DNA from: Clostridiales bacterium
GTDB lineage: Bacteria; Bacillota; Clostridia; Peptostreptococcales; Acidaminobacteraceae
Direction of reading: 5' to 3'
Length of the DNA stretch: 64,000 nucleotides
NCBI GenBank assembly: GCA_030446305.1
Contig: JASUSA010000002.1
Coordinates: forward strand, 1 to 64,000
In this document: positions 27,269 through 36,602 of the stretch, one piece after another
How positions within the stretch are numbered: the stretch's first letter is position 1
Layout: each line of letters starts with the position of its first letter
Translations under genes and position numbers: made by a program
Notes under the pieces: generated by a model
Databases searched by the model: none
Told to the model about the DNA's origin: nothing
Seen by the model: only the letters and a program-made list of their open reading frames with translations

Positions 27269-27418
27269 TTGGACGTATTTTTTTCACTGAGCGGCATAAG
27301 TTATTTACTTAACAAGCAGATGCATCCGTACATCAAAATATGCCAATGGTTATCAGGTGTTGATTTTAGCGCGGTGACTGTTGTTTTAAAGGTAGCAGAA
27401 GATGAAAAATGCCTTTAA
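27269..27418 (+). CDS. Possible small protein, 49 residues
   Basis: An open frame starting at a TTG with GGGAGG at 27255-27260, 8 nt upstream, running to a stop at 27418. The product is mildly hydrophobic near the N-terminus and resembles nothing I recognise. The frame extends further upstream to 27149 but without a ribosome binding site. The rest of the 27110-27535 gap shows no other feature. May be chance. Confidence 0.25.
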   Translation: MDVFFSLSGISYLLNKQMHPYIKICQWLSGVDFSAVTVVLKVAEDEKCL

Positions 27419-27535
27419 ACTGCATCAAAAAAAGCATACAATGCTAGTAGGTAAATGATGACGCGCAGTATTTGCGATAGGGCTAGTCTTAGGGCTTGTG
27501 GTGAAGCGCAAACTGAAACGATGAGGTACACAAAT

Positions 27536-28624
27536 ATGAATGATTACACAATAGCTGCAGGACGGCTTCAAATAGGCAATTTACAAAAGGGAGCACATAA
27601 TTTGATTACTGATGTCGCCGGCGTAACCGTTGGGCATGCTGATGTGGCATCCGGTGATTTGCAAACAGGTGTGACCGTGGTCATGCCAACGCCAGACAAT
27701 GTATTCGTCAACAAATGTGTAGCGGCTGCAGAAGTCATCAACGGCTTTGGCAAAACGTCGGGTACGATTCAAATTGAAGAACTTGGGCAATTGGAAAGTC
27801 CCATTGCACTAACCAATACACTTAACGTTGGAAAAGTTTCGGATGCACTTGTCGCGTACATGCTCGCATCCTGCGAACGAGAAGCTGTTAAGATTCAGAG
27901 TTTTAATCCGGTTGTGTGTGAATGCAATGACAGCTATCTCAATGCAATAGAGAAACGCGTAGTCGATGAAAAAATGGTGATTGAGGCGATTCGGTCAGCA
28001 GCTGCAGTTTTCGAACAAGGTGCTGTGGGCGGTGGCCGCGGCATGAGCTGTCACCAGCTTAAAGGCGGCATTGGCTCGGCATCAAGACAGTTTGAGCTCG
28101 ATGGTATACGCTACACTGTTGGCGTGCTGGTGCAGGCAAATTATGGCAGGCTTGAAGACTTGATGGTCGCAGGGGTTCCCATAGGAAGCAAGCTGCGACA
28201 TGCCATTGATGCGCAGCATGACATAAAATCAGATAATGCTTTTGATCCGTCGATCGACAAGGGTTCAATTATTATCATTGTCGCAACGGATTTACCGGTA
28301 AGTCATCGACAGTTAAAGCGCATGCTGCGGCGAACGACAGTTGGCATTGCACGTGTTGGGGGATATATTGGACATGGCAGTGGTGAGATTGCCATCGGTT
28401 TTTCGACAGCTAATCGCATACCGCATGTGCAGCAGTCAGCCACTAGGGATATCAAGCTTCTTTCTGAAAACAAGATGGATATGCCTTTTCGGGCAGTTGC
28501 GGAAGCAACTGAGGAAGCCGTATTGCATGCATTAATTTACGCAGACACCGTAGTTGGTGCAGAAGGGCATTGCCGCGAGGGTTTGATGGATGCACTCAAA
28601 AAATACGGTGTTGAAGGCTTTTAA
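27536..28624 (+). CDS. P1-family peptidase (DmpA/BapA-type N-terminal nucleophile aminopeptidase)
   Basis: A 362-residue member of the self-cleaving S58/P1 family, whose studied members are aminopeptidases for D-amino acid amides or beta-peptides. The cleavage site Gly243-Ser244 in DKGSIIIIVATD would make Ser244 the new N-terminal nucleophile. Other family segments are LITDVAGVTVGHADV, GGGRGMSCHQLKGGIG and GYIGHGSGEIAIGFSTA. ATG at 27536 has GAGG about 9 nt upstream. It lies upstream of a sigma-54 activator gene in the same direction, but with no clear operon link. Confidence 0.85.
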   Translation: MNDYTIAAGRLQIGNLQKGAHNLITDVAGVTVGHADVASGDLQTGVTVVMPTPDNVFVNKCVAAAEVINGFGKTSGTIQIEELGQLESPIALTNTLNVGKVSDALVAYMLASCEREAVKIQSFNPVVCECNDSYLNAIEKRVVDEKMVIEAIRSAAAVFEQGAVGGGRGMSCHQLKGGIGSASRQFELDGIRYTVGVLVQANYGRLEDLMVAGVPIGSKLRHAIDAQHDIKSDNAFDPSIDKGSIIIIVATDLPVSHRQLKRMLRRTTVGIARVGGYIGHGSGEIAIGFSTANRIPHVQQSATRDIKLLSENKMDMPFRAVAEATEEAVLHALIYADTVVGAEGHCREGLMDALKKYGVEGF

Positions 28625-28756
28625 GCGGTTTTTAAGCGGTTTTTTCTGCTGAATTGGATAAACTGTGAAGGGCAAGATGCCAATGAATAAATGGACATGA
28701 ACATGATGCGTCAAATAGCGGGAAATAGTGTTTCGGGAATTGGCTGATTTGGCTGA

Positions 28757-30289
28757 ATGAATAGCTGCGATTGGGGGTATAGCTTGGAAGCTTTGATGAG
28801 AGAACTGGCGGAGATTAAGGGTGTTCTAAAGACAAATGGGGGACTTGATCGAGAGACGCTAATGCGCGTTGTCGATCAATTAGCGGTACTGGTTGAAGAA
28901 GGCGAACGGCAGACGCTTGAATTTAAAGAGATCGCCAACCATCTTTACGATGGCATTTATGTCTCGGATGGCGAAGGCAGAACGCTGTTTATCAATCGCG
29001 CTTATACGCGCATAACGGGGATTACGCCTGAAATGATTCTCGGCAAGAATGTCAAAGAGATCACGGAAAAGTATATGCTCTATAAAAATGCCGTGACGCT
29101 AAAAGTCATAAAGGAAAAGAAACGCGTTGACTCCATCGGCGAAAGTCTTATTAACAACCAGAAAATGCTGATAACCGGTAACCCTATTTTTGATCAGGCG
29201 GGGAATGTGAAACGCGTGGTCATCAATAACCGTGAGTGGACAGATCTCGAATCACTAAAGGCGAAACTGGACAATACGAATGACAAGCTCCAAATATACA
29301 GTGAAGAAAATCGAAAAAAGACGTATGAACTCAGTCACTTGAGGACCAAACAGCGCGATTCTAAAGCATACATTGGCAGCAGTGAACAGTATGAAGGGGT
29401 TCGGAAGTTAATCGAACTCATTTCGCCAACAGATGCCACGGTGCTCATCACCGGTGCAACGGGAACGGGGAAAGAGGTTGTCGCCAATGAAATTGTTAAA
29501 TACAGTATGCGCAAAGAAAAACCCTTTATTAAAATAAATTGCAGTGCCATACCGGGGAATTTATTGGAGAGTGAGCTGTTCGGCTATGAAAAGGGGAGCT
29601 TTACAGGCGCCAATAAAGAAGGCAAAATGGGGCTTTTCGAAATTGCGCATACGGGGACGCTGCTCCTTGACGAAATTGGTGATATGCCGCTGGATCTCCA
29701 GAGCAAGATGCTGCGTGTTTTGCAGGAGAGAGAAGTAAAGCGCATTGGTTCTTATAAGGCGATTCCCATTGATGTTCGCATCATTGCCGCAACGAATAAA
29801 AATATTCAAGCCGCAGTTGCAAATGGACGATTTAGGGAAGACCTTTACTATCGGCTCAATGTAATTCCTATCAAATTGCCGACGCTTTCTGAACGCGTTG
29901 ACGATATTGACGTTTTTCTGACGCATTTTGTCATGGAGTACAACCGTCGATATACAAAACAAATAGTCTTTGACGAGGCTTCGGTTGCACTATTGAAACA
30001 ATACAGTTGGCCGGGCAACGTACGGGAATTTAAAAATATTATTGAGCGCATTGTGATTATTGCTCGACAAAGTGAAGACGTTTACGAGCTGCTGAGTAAA
30101 ATGCTTCATATTGAAGTTGTACCTGTGAACTTTCAGTTTAACAAGTCCTACAAAGAAATGGTCAATGATTACGAGCGCCAGCTGCTGTCGAAAGCACTTA
30201 AGGAATTTAAGACAACAACCAATGCAGCAAAGCATTTAAAGCTAGATCAATCGACCATTGTCAAGAAAAAACAGCGCTTAGGGCTTTGA
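28757..30289 (+). CDS. PAS-domain sigma-54 activator (probable regulator of the kce operon)
   Basis: A 510-residue enhancer-binding protein: an N-terminal helical stretch (1-60), a PAS domain (about 62-175), a short coiled coil (about 178-205), an AAA+ domain (about 215-445) with Walker A GATGTGKE and a C-terminal helix-turn-helix. The sigma-54 contact loop reads GSFTGA rather than GAFTGA, a tolerated variant. The ATG at 28757 has no good ribosome site; a TTG at 28784 after GGGGG is an alternative. The downstream kce operon has a sigma-54 promoter and repeated upstream sites, so it is the likely target. Confidence 0.85.
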   Translation: MNSCDWGYSLEALMRELAEIKGVLKTNGGLDRETLMRVVDQLAVLVEEGERQTLEFKEIANHLYDGIYVSDGEGRTLFINRAYTRITGITPEMILGKNVKEITEKYMLYKNAVTLKVIKEKKRVDSIGESLINNQKMLITGNPIFDQAGNVKRVVINNREWTDLESLKAKLDNTNDKLQIYSEENRKKTYELSHLRTKQRDSKAYIGSSEQYEGVRKLIELISPTDATVLITGATGTGKEVVANEIVKYSMRKEKPFIKINCSAIPGNLLESELFGYEKGSFTGANKEGKMGLFEIAHTGTLLLDEIGDMPLDLQSKMLRVLQEREVKRIGSYKAIPIDVRIIAATNKNIQAAVANGRFREDLYYRLNVIPIKLPTLSERVDDIDVFLTHFVMEYNRRYTKQIVFDEASVALLKQYSWPGNVREFKNIIERIVIIARQSEDVYELLSKMLHIEVVPVNFQFNKSYKEMVNDYERQLLSKALKEFKTTTNAAKHLKLDQSTIVKKKQRLGL

Positions 30290-30368
30290 TAGAGACGCAT
30301 GGCGTCGATTGCCAGTGCCTGAACGCTGATCCTTTATGATTGTGTGATTGACAGTGAAGCGGGAAAAT

Positions 30369-30446
30369 ATGAAAAAACGCAAGGATTATGATGAAAAAAT
30401 TCATAGCGGTATGAAAAAAATCATAATTGTTGAAATGAAAAAGCGT
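30369..30446. promoter_or_regulatory. Cluster of repeated candidate activator sites upstream of the kce operon
   Basis: ATGAAAAAATTCAT (30391-30404) and ATGAAAAAAATCAT (30411-30424) are imperfect palindromes exactly 20 bp apart; related half-sites start at 30369 (ATGAAAAAACGC) and 30435 (ATGAAAAAGCGT). Spacing of 20-24 bp keeps them roughly on one face of the helix, as expected of upstream activating sequences 60-130 bp from a sigma-54 promoter. Confidence 0.5.
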
Positions 30447-30459
30447 GCTTAAAAATGTG

Positions 30460-30484
30460 AACCCCTTGGAAAAAGGGGTTTTTT
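30460..30484 (+). terminator. Intrinsic terminator
   Basis: AACCCCTT (30460-30467) pairs with AAGGGGTT (30473-30480), followed by T4. It ends the activator transcript just ahead of the kce promoter. Confidence 0.8.
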
Positions 30485-30499
30485 AATGAAAGATACAAT

Positions 30500-30517
30500 T
30501 TGGCATCAGTTTTGCTC
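30500..30517 (+). promoter_or_regulatory. Sigma-54 promoter of the kce operon
   Basis: TTGGCATCAGTTTTGCTC has GG at 30502-30503 and GC at 30514-30515, 10 nt apart, and lies 39 nt before the kce start. Confidence 0.85.
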
Positions 30518-30555
30518 TTATCATATGACATCTCATAAACAGGAGGGAGATTTTG

Positions 30556-31404
30556 ATGTCATTAAAAGACAAAACCATTATTACCGTCGCAGTGACCGGT
30601 GCGTGGCCTAGCAAAAAAGATAACCCTAGCATACCGCTGACACCGGCGGAAATTGCTGAAGATGTCTATGCGTGTTGGCAAGCAGGTGCTGCAATTGCGC
30701 ATCTTCACATGCGCGATGACGAAGGCAAGGGCACGATGGATGTTGAAAAATTTAAGGAGACGGCGCGGCTAATTCGCGAAAAGAAGGACTGTGATATTAT
30801 TCTTAATTTCACGACGTCCGGTGATCTGAACGCTACAGATGAGACGCGGCAAGTCCACTTAAAAACACTGCAGCCTGAAATGGCGTCCTATGACTGTGGT
30901 TCAATGAACTGGGGCCATAATGCGCTGTTTATCAACCATCCGAACTTTTTAGAGGCATTGGCAAAGACCATGAATGAAAATGGCGTCAAACCTGAAATCG
31001 AAATATTTGATGCAGGGATGATTTACAATGCCATGTATTATCTGAAAAAAGGTGTTTTACAAGGGCCACAGCATTTTCAGTTTGTTTTGGGTGCGGCTGG
31101 CGGTACCGATGCAACCGTTGAAAACCTCGTCTATTTAAAGGGGCTTATTCCAGAAGGGTCAACGTGGTCGGCACTGGGAACCGGTAAAGGACACTTGCCG
31201 ATTTTATTTGCGGCAATCGCCATGGGCGGCCATGTGCGCGTTGGTCTTGAAGACAATGTTTTCTATGCCAAAAATCAATTGGCTGAGAACAATGCACAGC
31301 TCGTTGCGAGAGCTGCGAGAATTATTCGAGAATTCAATAAAACACCTGCGACGCCAAATGAAGCACGCCAAATATTGGGGTTAAAAGGCGGGGTGACGGC
31401 ATGA
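30556..31404 (+). CDS. kce: Beta-keto acid cleavage enzyme (BKACE/Kce family, DUF849)
   Basis: Family enzymes condense a beta-keto acid with acetyl-CoA to give acetoacetate and a new acyl-CoA; the founding member cleaves 3-keto-5-aminohexanoate in lysine fermentation. The 282-residue product has the zinc pair His49 and His51 in AHLHMRDDEGKG and the GHVRVGLEDN segment. AGGAGGG at 30541-30547 favours ATG 30556. No other lysine-fermentation gene (aminomutases, kdd, kal) is in view, and the neighbour is a 3-hydroxyacyl dehydrogenase-like gene, so the substrate may be another 3-keto acid such as dehydrocarnitine. Confidence 0.85.
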   Translation: MSLKDKTIITVAVTGAWPSKKDNPSIPLTPAEIAEDVYACWQAGAAIAHLHMRDDEGKGTMDVEKFKETARLIREKKDCDIILNFTTSGDLNATDETRQVHLKTLQPEMASYDCGSMNWGHNALFINHPNFLEALAKTMNENGVKPEIEIFDAGMIYNAMYYLKKGVLQGPQHFQFVLGAAGGTDATVENLVYLKGLIPEGSTWSALGTGKGHLPILFAAIAMGGHVRVGLEDNVFYAKNQLAENNAQLVARAARIIREFNKTPATPNEARQILGLKGGVTA

Positions 31405-32348
31405 TCGAGCAAATTGCCGTTATTGGTGCCGGTACGATGGGGCATTCCATTGCCGAAAATTTTGCCATTTATGGGTATCGCGTATCGCTTTATGATACCA
31501 ATGCAGATTATTTAAAAACATTGAAAGATGTGATGTACAAAGAACTCGAACTGCTGGCGGAAGAGGATTTGCTGAATGGCGAAACCATTGAAAATATTTT
31601 AGGGCGCATTGAGCTTTTTAACGATTTGAAGATGTGCGCTGAAAAAGCAGATTATGTGATTGAAGCAATTCCCGAACGCGTAGACTTAAAGCAGGCATTG
31701 TTTGAAGAACTGGATCAATACTGTTCGCCGTCAGCCATATTTGCCAGCAATACGTCGAGTTTGACGCTGGGGGATATGATGGCGACGGTCCCCGAAGCGC
31801 GTCGGGCGAAAATGATGATTTGTCATTGGTATAATCCGGCGCTGCTGATGCCGATTGCCGAACTCTCTTTTTTCGGGAATATGAGCGAAAGTGATTTTGA
31901 ACAGGTCAAAGCACTTTATGAATCCATTGGCAAACAAGTGGTAAAAGTGCTAAAAGAAGTGCCAGGGCTAGTTGCGAATCGTATTCAGCAAGGGGTGGCA
32001 CGCGAAGTGTTTTCGCTGATCGAAATGGGTGTCGCTTCACCTGAAGACATTGATAAAGCACTTATTTTTGGCCCGGGATTTCGTTATGCGACGACTGGAC
32101 AGCTTGAAATTGCAGATTTTGGCGGTTTGGATATCTGGTGTACGGTGGGTGATAATTTACTGCCTGAGATGGACCATACGACAGCGGCTAATCCGATTTT
32201 ACGTGAAAAAGTCGCAAAGAATGAACTGGGATTTAAGACGAAAAAGGGTTTCTTTGAGTACACAGACGACAATGCGGATAGGGTGAAGGCAGCTTATTCA
32301 AAGCGTTTGATGCATCAGTTGAAAGCTAGCAAGTTCTATGTGAAATAA
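31401..32348 (+). CDS. 3-hydroxyacyl-CoA dehydrogenase family protein
   Basis: A 315-residue NAD-dependent dehydrogenase with the Rossmann motif VIGAGTMGHSIAEN (Gly9, Gly11, Gly14), the catalytic histidine in CHWYNP (His142) and the SNTSSLTLGDM segment. Members oxidise 3-hydroxyacyl-CoAs or free beta-hydroxy acids (for example L-carnitine dehydrogenase). The gene overlaps kce by 4 nt, so the two steps are probably coupled: oxidation of a beta-hydroxy acid to a beta-keto acid, then BKACE cleavage. The HWYNP variant, in place of HFFNPP of butyryl-CoA enzymes, suits a non-standard substrate. Confidence 0.85.
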   Translation: MIEQIAVIGAGTMGHSIAENFAIYGYRVSLYDTNADYLKTLKDVMYKELELLAEEDLLNGETIENILGRIELFNDLKMCAEKADYVIEAIPERVDLKQALFEELDQYCSPSAIFASNTSSLTLGDMMATVPEARRAKMMICHWYNPALLMPIAELSFFGNMSESDFEQVKALYESIGKQVVKVLKEVPGLVANRIQQGVAREVFSLIEMGVASPEDIDKALIFGPGFRYATTGQLEIADFGGLDIWCTVGDNLLPEMDHTTAANPILREKVAKNELGFKTKKGFFEYTDDNADRVKAAYSKRLMHQLKASKFYVK

Positions 32349-32468
32349 AGTCACCGCAAGGGGACTGGATTAATAAAGGCCGCGCAATACATGAAGCATC
32401 TGCATATGGTGTGTAGATGCTGACGGCAGCATCTATGGGGTTATATTCTATTATGGGAGGCATTTTAT

Positions 32469-33797
32469 ATGTTGTGGAAATTTTCAAAAAGATTTCAGTT
32501 TGCAGCAGATCGTTTTATTCCGACATCATTTGTATTTTGCGTCATGTTAACATTCATCGTTTGTATTCTTGCATTGGTGCTCACGGGCATTGGCGCCTTG
32601 GATCTTGTCAAGTATTGGTATGATGGCCTCTGGTCAATGCTGACATTTGCGTTCCAGATGACGATTATGGTTGTCATTACCAGTGCCGTCGCCAAGGCAC
32701 CCGTCATGGAACGGCTATTATCAAAGATTGCCAAAGCGCCTAAAACACCAAAACAAGCGTATCTTGTACTGATTGTCGTCACCTGTATTGCAGCCTATAT
32801 CAATTGGGCATTTGCAACCATTCTGGCACCAATTCTCTCAATGTATCTTTCAAAGAATGTGAAGGGTTGTCACTTTCCGTTTATGGTTGCGGTTGGTTAT
32901 GCTTGTATGCTTTTAATACAGCCAATTTGTCCGTCCATTTCCGTTGTGGCACTTTTGGCATCGCCGGATCATTTCCTCGTTGATAAGATTGGCGTTATTC
33001 CAGTATCGGAAACCGCACTGAATCCAGTGGGGCTCGTAACCGTCGGCGCACTCTTTGTAACGACTGTTTTGATTGCCGTTTTCATGAATCCGTCAAAAGA
33101 AGAAGTCATTGAATTTACAGGTGAAATTCACAGCAATGCCGCAGCAAATGTGGTGGAAAACAAAACAGCGGCTGATCGAATGAACAACAGCCGAATTCTG
33201 ATGGGAATCCTCGTATTAGCTGGCATTGTCTATATCATTATGCATTTCATCGGCGGCGGCAGTTTGACACTCAATCTCGTTATTTTCATCTTCCTCGTGC
33301 TTGCAATGCTGCTTTACAAGACGCCGATTGCATTTGTCAATGCAATTCAAGAAAACATGTCATTGGCAACACAGGTCATGATCCAATTTCCCTTCTACGG
33401 CGGCATCATGGGTATCATGGCATCTTCCGGATTGACGCAAGTTCTTGCAGATGGCCTTATCGGCATTGCAAACGGCAGAACGATTTATATGTTTTCATAT
33501 CTTTCGGCATCCATTGTTAATTTGTTCGTGCCTTCGCAAGGCGGGCAGTGGATCGTACAGGGACCTGTTTTGACACAGGCAGCTCAAGCGCTTAATGCAC
33601 ATATTCCGACAATCGCTACCTCTTTTATGCTCGGTGATGAAGCGACGAACCTTTTGCAGCCGCTTTACATTATACCGGCACTTGCCCTAGTAAAAATGGA
33701 ACTGAAAGATGCGTGGGGCATGATGGCATTTATCTGGTTTGGCTGGTTTATTGTCACAATGATTTCGCTGCTTATACTGCCGGGGATATTTTTTTAA
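32469..33797 (+). CDS. AtoE-family short-chain fatty acid transporter
   Basis: A 442-residue membrane protein with about 11-12 hydrophobic helices. RFIPTSFVFCVMLTF at the N-terminus, INWAFATILAPILS and the SQGGQWIVQGP segment fit the AtoE family, which includes the E. coli short-chain fatty acid/acetoacetate uptake protein. GGGAGG lies 8-9 nt before the ATG. As third gene of the kce operon it may import the hydroxy acid or handle the acetoacetate product. Confidence 0.85.
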   Translation: MLWKFSKRFQFAADRFIPTSFVFCVMLTFIVCILALVLTGIGALDLVKYWYDGLWSMLTFAFQMTIMVVITSAVAKAPVMERLLSKIAKAPKTPKQAYLVLIVVTCIAAYINWAFATILAPILSMYLSKNVKGCHFPFMVAVGYACMLLIQPICPSISVVALLASPDHFLVDKIGVIPVSETALNPVGLVTVGALFVTTVLIAVFMNPSKEEVIEFTGEIHSNAAANVVENKTAADRMNNSRILMGILVLAGIVYIIMHFIGGGSLTLNLVIFIFLVLAMLLYKTPIAFVNAIQENMSLATQVMIQFPFYGGIMGIMASSGLTQVLADGLIGIANGRTIYMFSYLSASIVNLFVPSQGGQWIVQGPVLTQAAQALNAHIPTIATSFMLGDEATNLLQPLYIIPALALVKMELKDAWGMMAFIWFGWFIVTMISLLILPGIFF

Positions 33798-33888
33798 ACG
33801 GTCTATTCACAAAAGTTTCAATCCCTGAAAGGTGGGATCATTTGAACAATACAAGCTTTCATTTACTTATTTAATCCAATGATCTCAT

Positions 33889-33922
33889 AAAGGCGACGCT
33901 ATTGCGTTCGCCTTTTTTTTTT
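33889..33922 (+). terminator. Intrinsic terminator of the kce operon
   Basis: AAAGGCGACGC pairs with GCGTTCGCCTTT (one bulge) and is followed by an unbroken T tract of about ten. Confidence 0.85.
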
Positions 33923-34021
33923 AGATGCATGAGTGTTTGACGTAGCTGGAAGTTGCTGGTTGATTGTTTTAAATTCAAATCGGAAAGCGAAAGTCAAAAA
34001 GCAAATTAATCCATTAGCGTC

Positions 34022-34050
34022 TTGTGCATTGGATTCTTTCATGTTATAGT
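34022..34050 (+). promoter_or_regulatory. Sigma-A type promoter of the YitT-like/ior operon
   Basis: -35 TTGTGC (34022-34027), 17-bp spacer, -10 TATAGT (34045-34050), about 65 nt before the first ATG. Confidence 0.55.
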
Positions 34051-34116
34051 AAAAGTGTACCGATAAACGGTTTTTATGAACCGAAATACGGTACGATAAT
34101 TTGAACAGGAGTGACT

Positions 34117-34821
34117 ATGGTAGAACAAAAAATCAGCGTACATCAATGGGTGGCATTTTTGTGGGGAATAATCTTATTAAGTCTAGGCGTCGTGGTTGCG
34201 GTTAAGGCGAACTATGGCGTTACGGTTGCAACGTCGCCGGCGTATGTACTGTCACTGCACTTTTCGGATATCTCGCTGGGAACGTTTAATTACATGATAC
34301 AAGGCGTGGTCTTTATATTAATGATTTTAATGCTTCGAACATTAAAGTGGAAGCACGTTTTTTCCTTTATTACAAACGTCCTGTTCGGTTATTGCATTGA
34401 TCTCTTTGTCCTGATGCTGCAGCATATGACATTTGAGACACATGTACAGCGCGTCATTGGTTTTATCAGTTCCATTCTGCTGATTGGGTTTGCACTGGCA
34501 TTTTTTATTCGCAGTGAAATGCCGATGCTGCCGTTCGATATGTTCGTCAGAGAATTGTCGGCAAAGATTGAAAAGCGAATTGGTATTGTCAAAACAGCTT
34601 TTGATTTAACGCTGGCGCTTTGCTCGCTCATAATGAGCCTATTGTTTTTTGGCGGTGTTAGAGGCATTTACTTTGGAACGCTTCTATCGGCTTTAACGAT
34701 TGGAACGGCCATTGATATGGCACTTCATATTCTAGACAAACGCATTCACTTTGGTGATGCGAAAGTAGGTCGTGTTAAATCCAAATTGGATGAGACGATC
34801 ATATCATTTAGGAGGACTTGA
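34117..34821 (+). CDS. YitT/YczE-like membrane protein
   Basis: A 234-residue protein with five or six predicted transmembrane helices and the pattern GVVVAVKANYGVTVATSPAY near the N-terminus plus MPMLPFDMF in the middle, as in YczE/YitT-like (DUF6198) membrane proteins of unknown function. AGGAG precedes ATG 34117. Its stop codon overlaps the iorA start by one base, so the two are translationally coupled; this may hint at a transport role for aromatic keto acids, which is a guess. Confidence 0.7.
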   Translation: MVEQKISVHQWVAFLWGIILLSLGVVVAVKANYGVTVATSPAYVLSLHFSDISLGTFNYMIQGVVFILMILMLRTLKWKHVFSFITNVLFGYCIDLFVLMLQHMTFETHVQRVIGFISSILLIGFALAFFIRSEMPMLPFDMFVRELSAKIEKRIGIVKTAFDLTLALCSLIMSLLFFGGVRGIYFGTLLSALTIGTAIDMALHILDKRIHFGDAKVGRVKSKLDETIISFRRT

Positions 34822-36602
34822 TGAAAAAGCTATTAACCGGCAATGAAAGTATTGCACGTGGCGCCTATGAAGCTGGTGTGCACTTTGCTGCGGCATATCC
34901 GGGTACGCCAAGCACTGAGATTATGGAGAATATCGCTCAGTATGATGCGATCACTTCTGAATGGGCGCCAAATGAAAAAGTAGCGCTCGAGGCTGTGATT
35001 GGTGCGTCAATTGCAGGTGCGCGATCGATGGCGTCCATGAAACACGTCGGTGTTAATGTCGCTGCGGACCCGCTGATGACATTTGCCTATACAGGCGTCA
35101 ATGGCGGCATGGTACTGATTACGGCAGATGAACCCGGCATGCACTCATCACAAAACGAACAGGATAACCGCAACTATGCGAAATTTGCTAAAATTCCGCT
35201 TTTAGAACCTGCAAGCAGTCAGGAATGCAAGGATATGCTCGTCGAGGCTTTTGAAATCAGTGAGACATTTGATGCCCCTGTGATGATCCGAATGACAACG
35301 CGGGTATGTCACTCAAAGGGTCTCGTTGAGTGTTATGATCGTACGGAAAAGGCGATTAAGCCCTATGTAAAAAATATGGCGAAATATCATCCTATTCCAA
35401 AACATGCCCGCGGTATGCGCGTTCGTGCTGAAGAGCGTTTGGAAAAATTAAAGGCGTTCTCAGAAACGACGCCAATGAACCAAATGATCCTAAACAATTC
35501 TGAGATTGGCATTATCACATCCGGCGTTTCATACCAGTATGCCAGAGAAGTGTTTGGCGATACGGCATCTTACTTAAAGCTCGGTTTTACGAATCCGATG
35601 CCTGCAGCTAAGATCGAGGCATTTGCAAAAGAAGTCAAGACGATTTACATTATTGAAGAAAATGATCCCATTATTGAAGAATTCGTTGAGCGTCTTGGCA
35701 TTGCTTGTAAAGGCAAGGCTGTTTTCCCTAAAATGGGTGAGATGACACCGGATGTTATTCGAAAATCATTGGGACAACCTGCGCTTGAAGCAGTTGACTT
35801 TAAAGATCTAACCGTGCCAAGGCCGCCGGCTTTTTGTGCCGGATGTCCACATAGAGGCTTTTTCTATGAGCTTGGCAAGCTTAAAAATGTTGTCATCTCA
35901 GGTGATATTGGCTGTTATGCGCTGGGCTTTGACGAACCATATAATGCAACTGACTTCAGCATCTGCATGGGTGCCAGTATCAGTATGGGGCATGGTGCGC
36001 AGACGATTTTCAATAAACTTGGCGCAGAGGCGCCGCGCGTTATTTCCGTATTAGGTGATTCGACGTTCTTCCACACGGGTATTAACTCAGTGATTGAAGT
36101 GCTTTATAATAAGGGCAACAGCATCAATGTTATTTTAGACAACCGTGTGACGGCAATGACGGGGCATCAGGAAAACCCTGGTTCCGGTTATACCATTCAG
36201 GGCGAGCATATTGGCGAGATGGCCATTGAACCGATTTTAAAAACGCTTGGGGCTAAACGCGTTCGTCAAATTGACCCCAATAATTTAACAGAAGTAAAGG
36301 AAACGCTAAAATGGGCACTTGAATCCGATGAAGCTTCTTTCATTATAACAAGATGGCCATGTGCGCTTAAACGCTTTACAGAGGCAGATCGCGAAGAGTT
36401 TAAAGATGCTTTTACAGCACATTGTACGGTTAAAACGGAAAAATGTATTGGCTGTAAAAAGTGTCTTGGCGTTGGTTGCCCTGCAATAAGTTTTAACCAA
36501 GAGACAAAGAAAACGACGATCGACCCGAATGTTTGTGTTGGTTGTGAAGTGTGTCTACAGGTTTGTCCGGTAAAAGCGATCGAAAAGGAGGCGGCACAAT
36601 GA
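34821..36602 (+). CDS. iorA: Indolepyruvate:ferredoxin oxidoreductase alpha subunit
   Basis: With IorB it oxidatively decarboxylates aryl pyruvates to aryl-acetyl-CoA, reducing ferredoxin. The 593-residue product has the N-terminal pyrimidine-binding half (AYPGTPSTEIME), the thiamine diphosphate half (GDIGCYALGF, VLGDSTFFHTGINS) and two C-terminal [4Fe-4S] sites (CIGCKKC...CP and CVGCEVCLQVCP). AGGAGG precedes the ATG at 34821. It overlaps iorB by 4 nt. Confidence 0.95.
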   Translation: MKKLLTGNESIARGAYEAGVHFAAAYPGTPSTEIMENIAQYDAITSEWAPNEKVALEAVIGASIAGARSMASMKHVGVNVAADPLMTFAYTGVNGGMVLITADEPGMHSSQNEQDNRNYAKFAKIPLLEPASSQECKDMLVEAFEISETFDAPVMIRMTTRVCHSKGLVECYDRTEKAIKPYVKNMAKYHPIPKHARGMRVRAEERLEKLKAFSETTPMNQMILNNSEIGIITSGVSYQYAREVFGDTASYLKLGFTNPMPAAKIEAFAKEVKTIYIIEENDPIIEEFVERLGIACKGKAVFPKMGEMTPDVIRKSLGQPALEAVDFKDLTVPRPPAFCAGCPHRGFFYELGKLKNVVISGDIGCYALGFDEPYNATDFSICMGASISMGHGAQTIFNKLGAEAPRVISVLGDSTFFHTGINSVIEVLYNKGNSINVILDNRVTAMTGHQENPGSGYTIQGEHIGEMAIEPILKTLGAKRVRQIDPNNLTEVKETLKWALESDEASFIITRWPCALKRFTEADREEFKDAFTAHCTVKTEKCIGCKKCLGVGCPAISFNQETKKTTIDPNVCVGCEVCLQVCPVKAIEKEAAQ

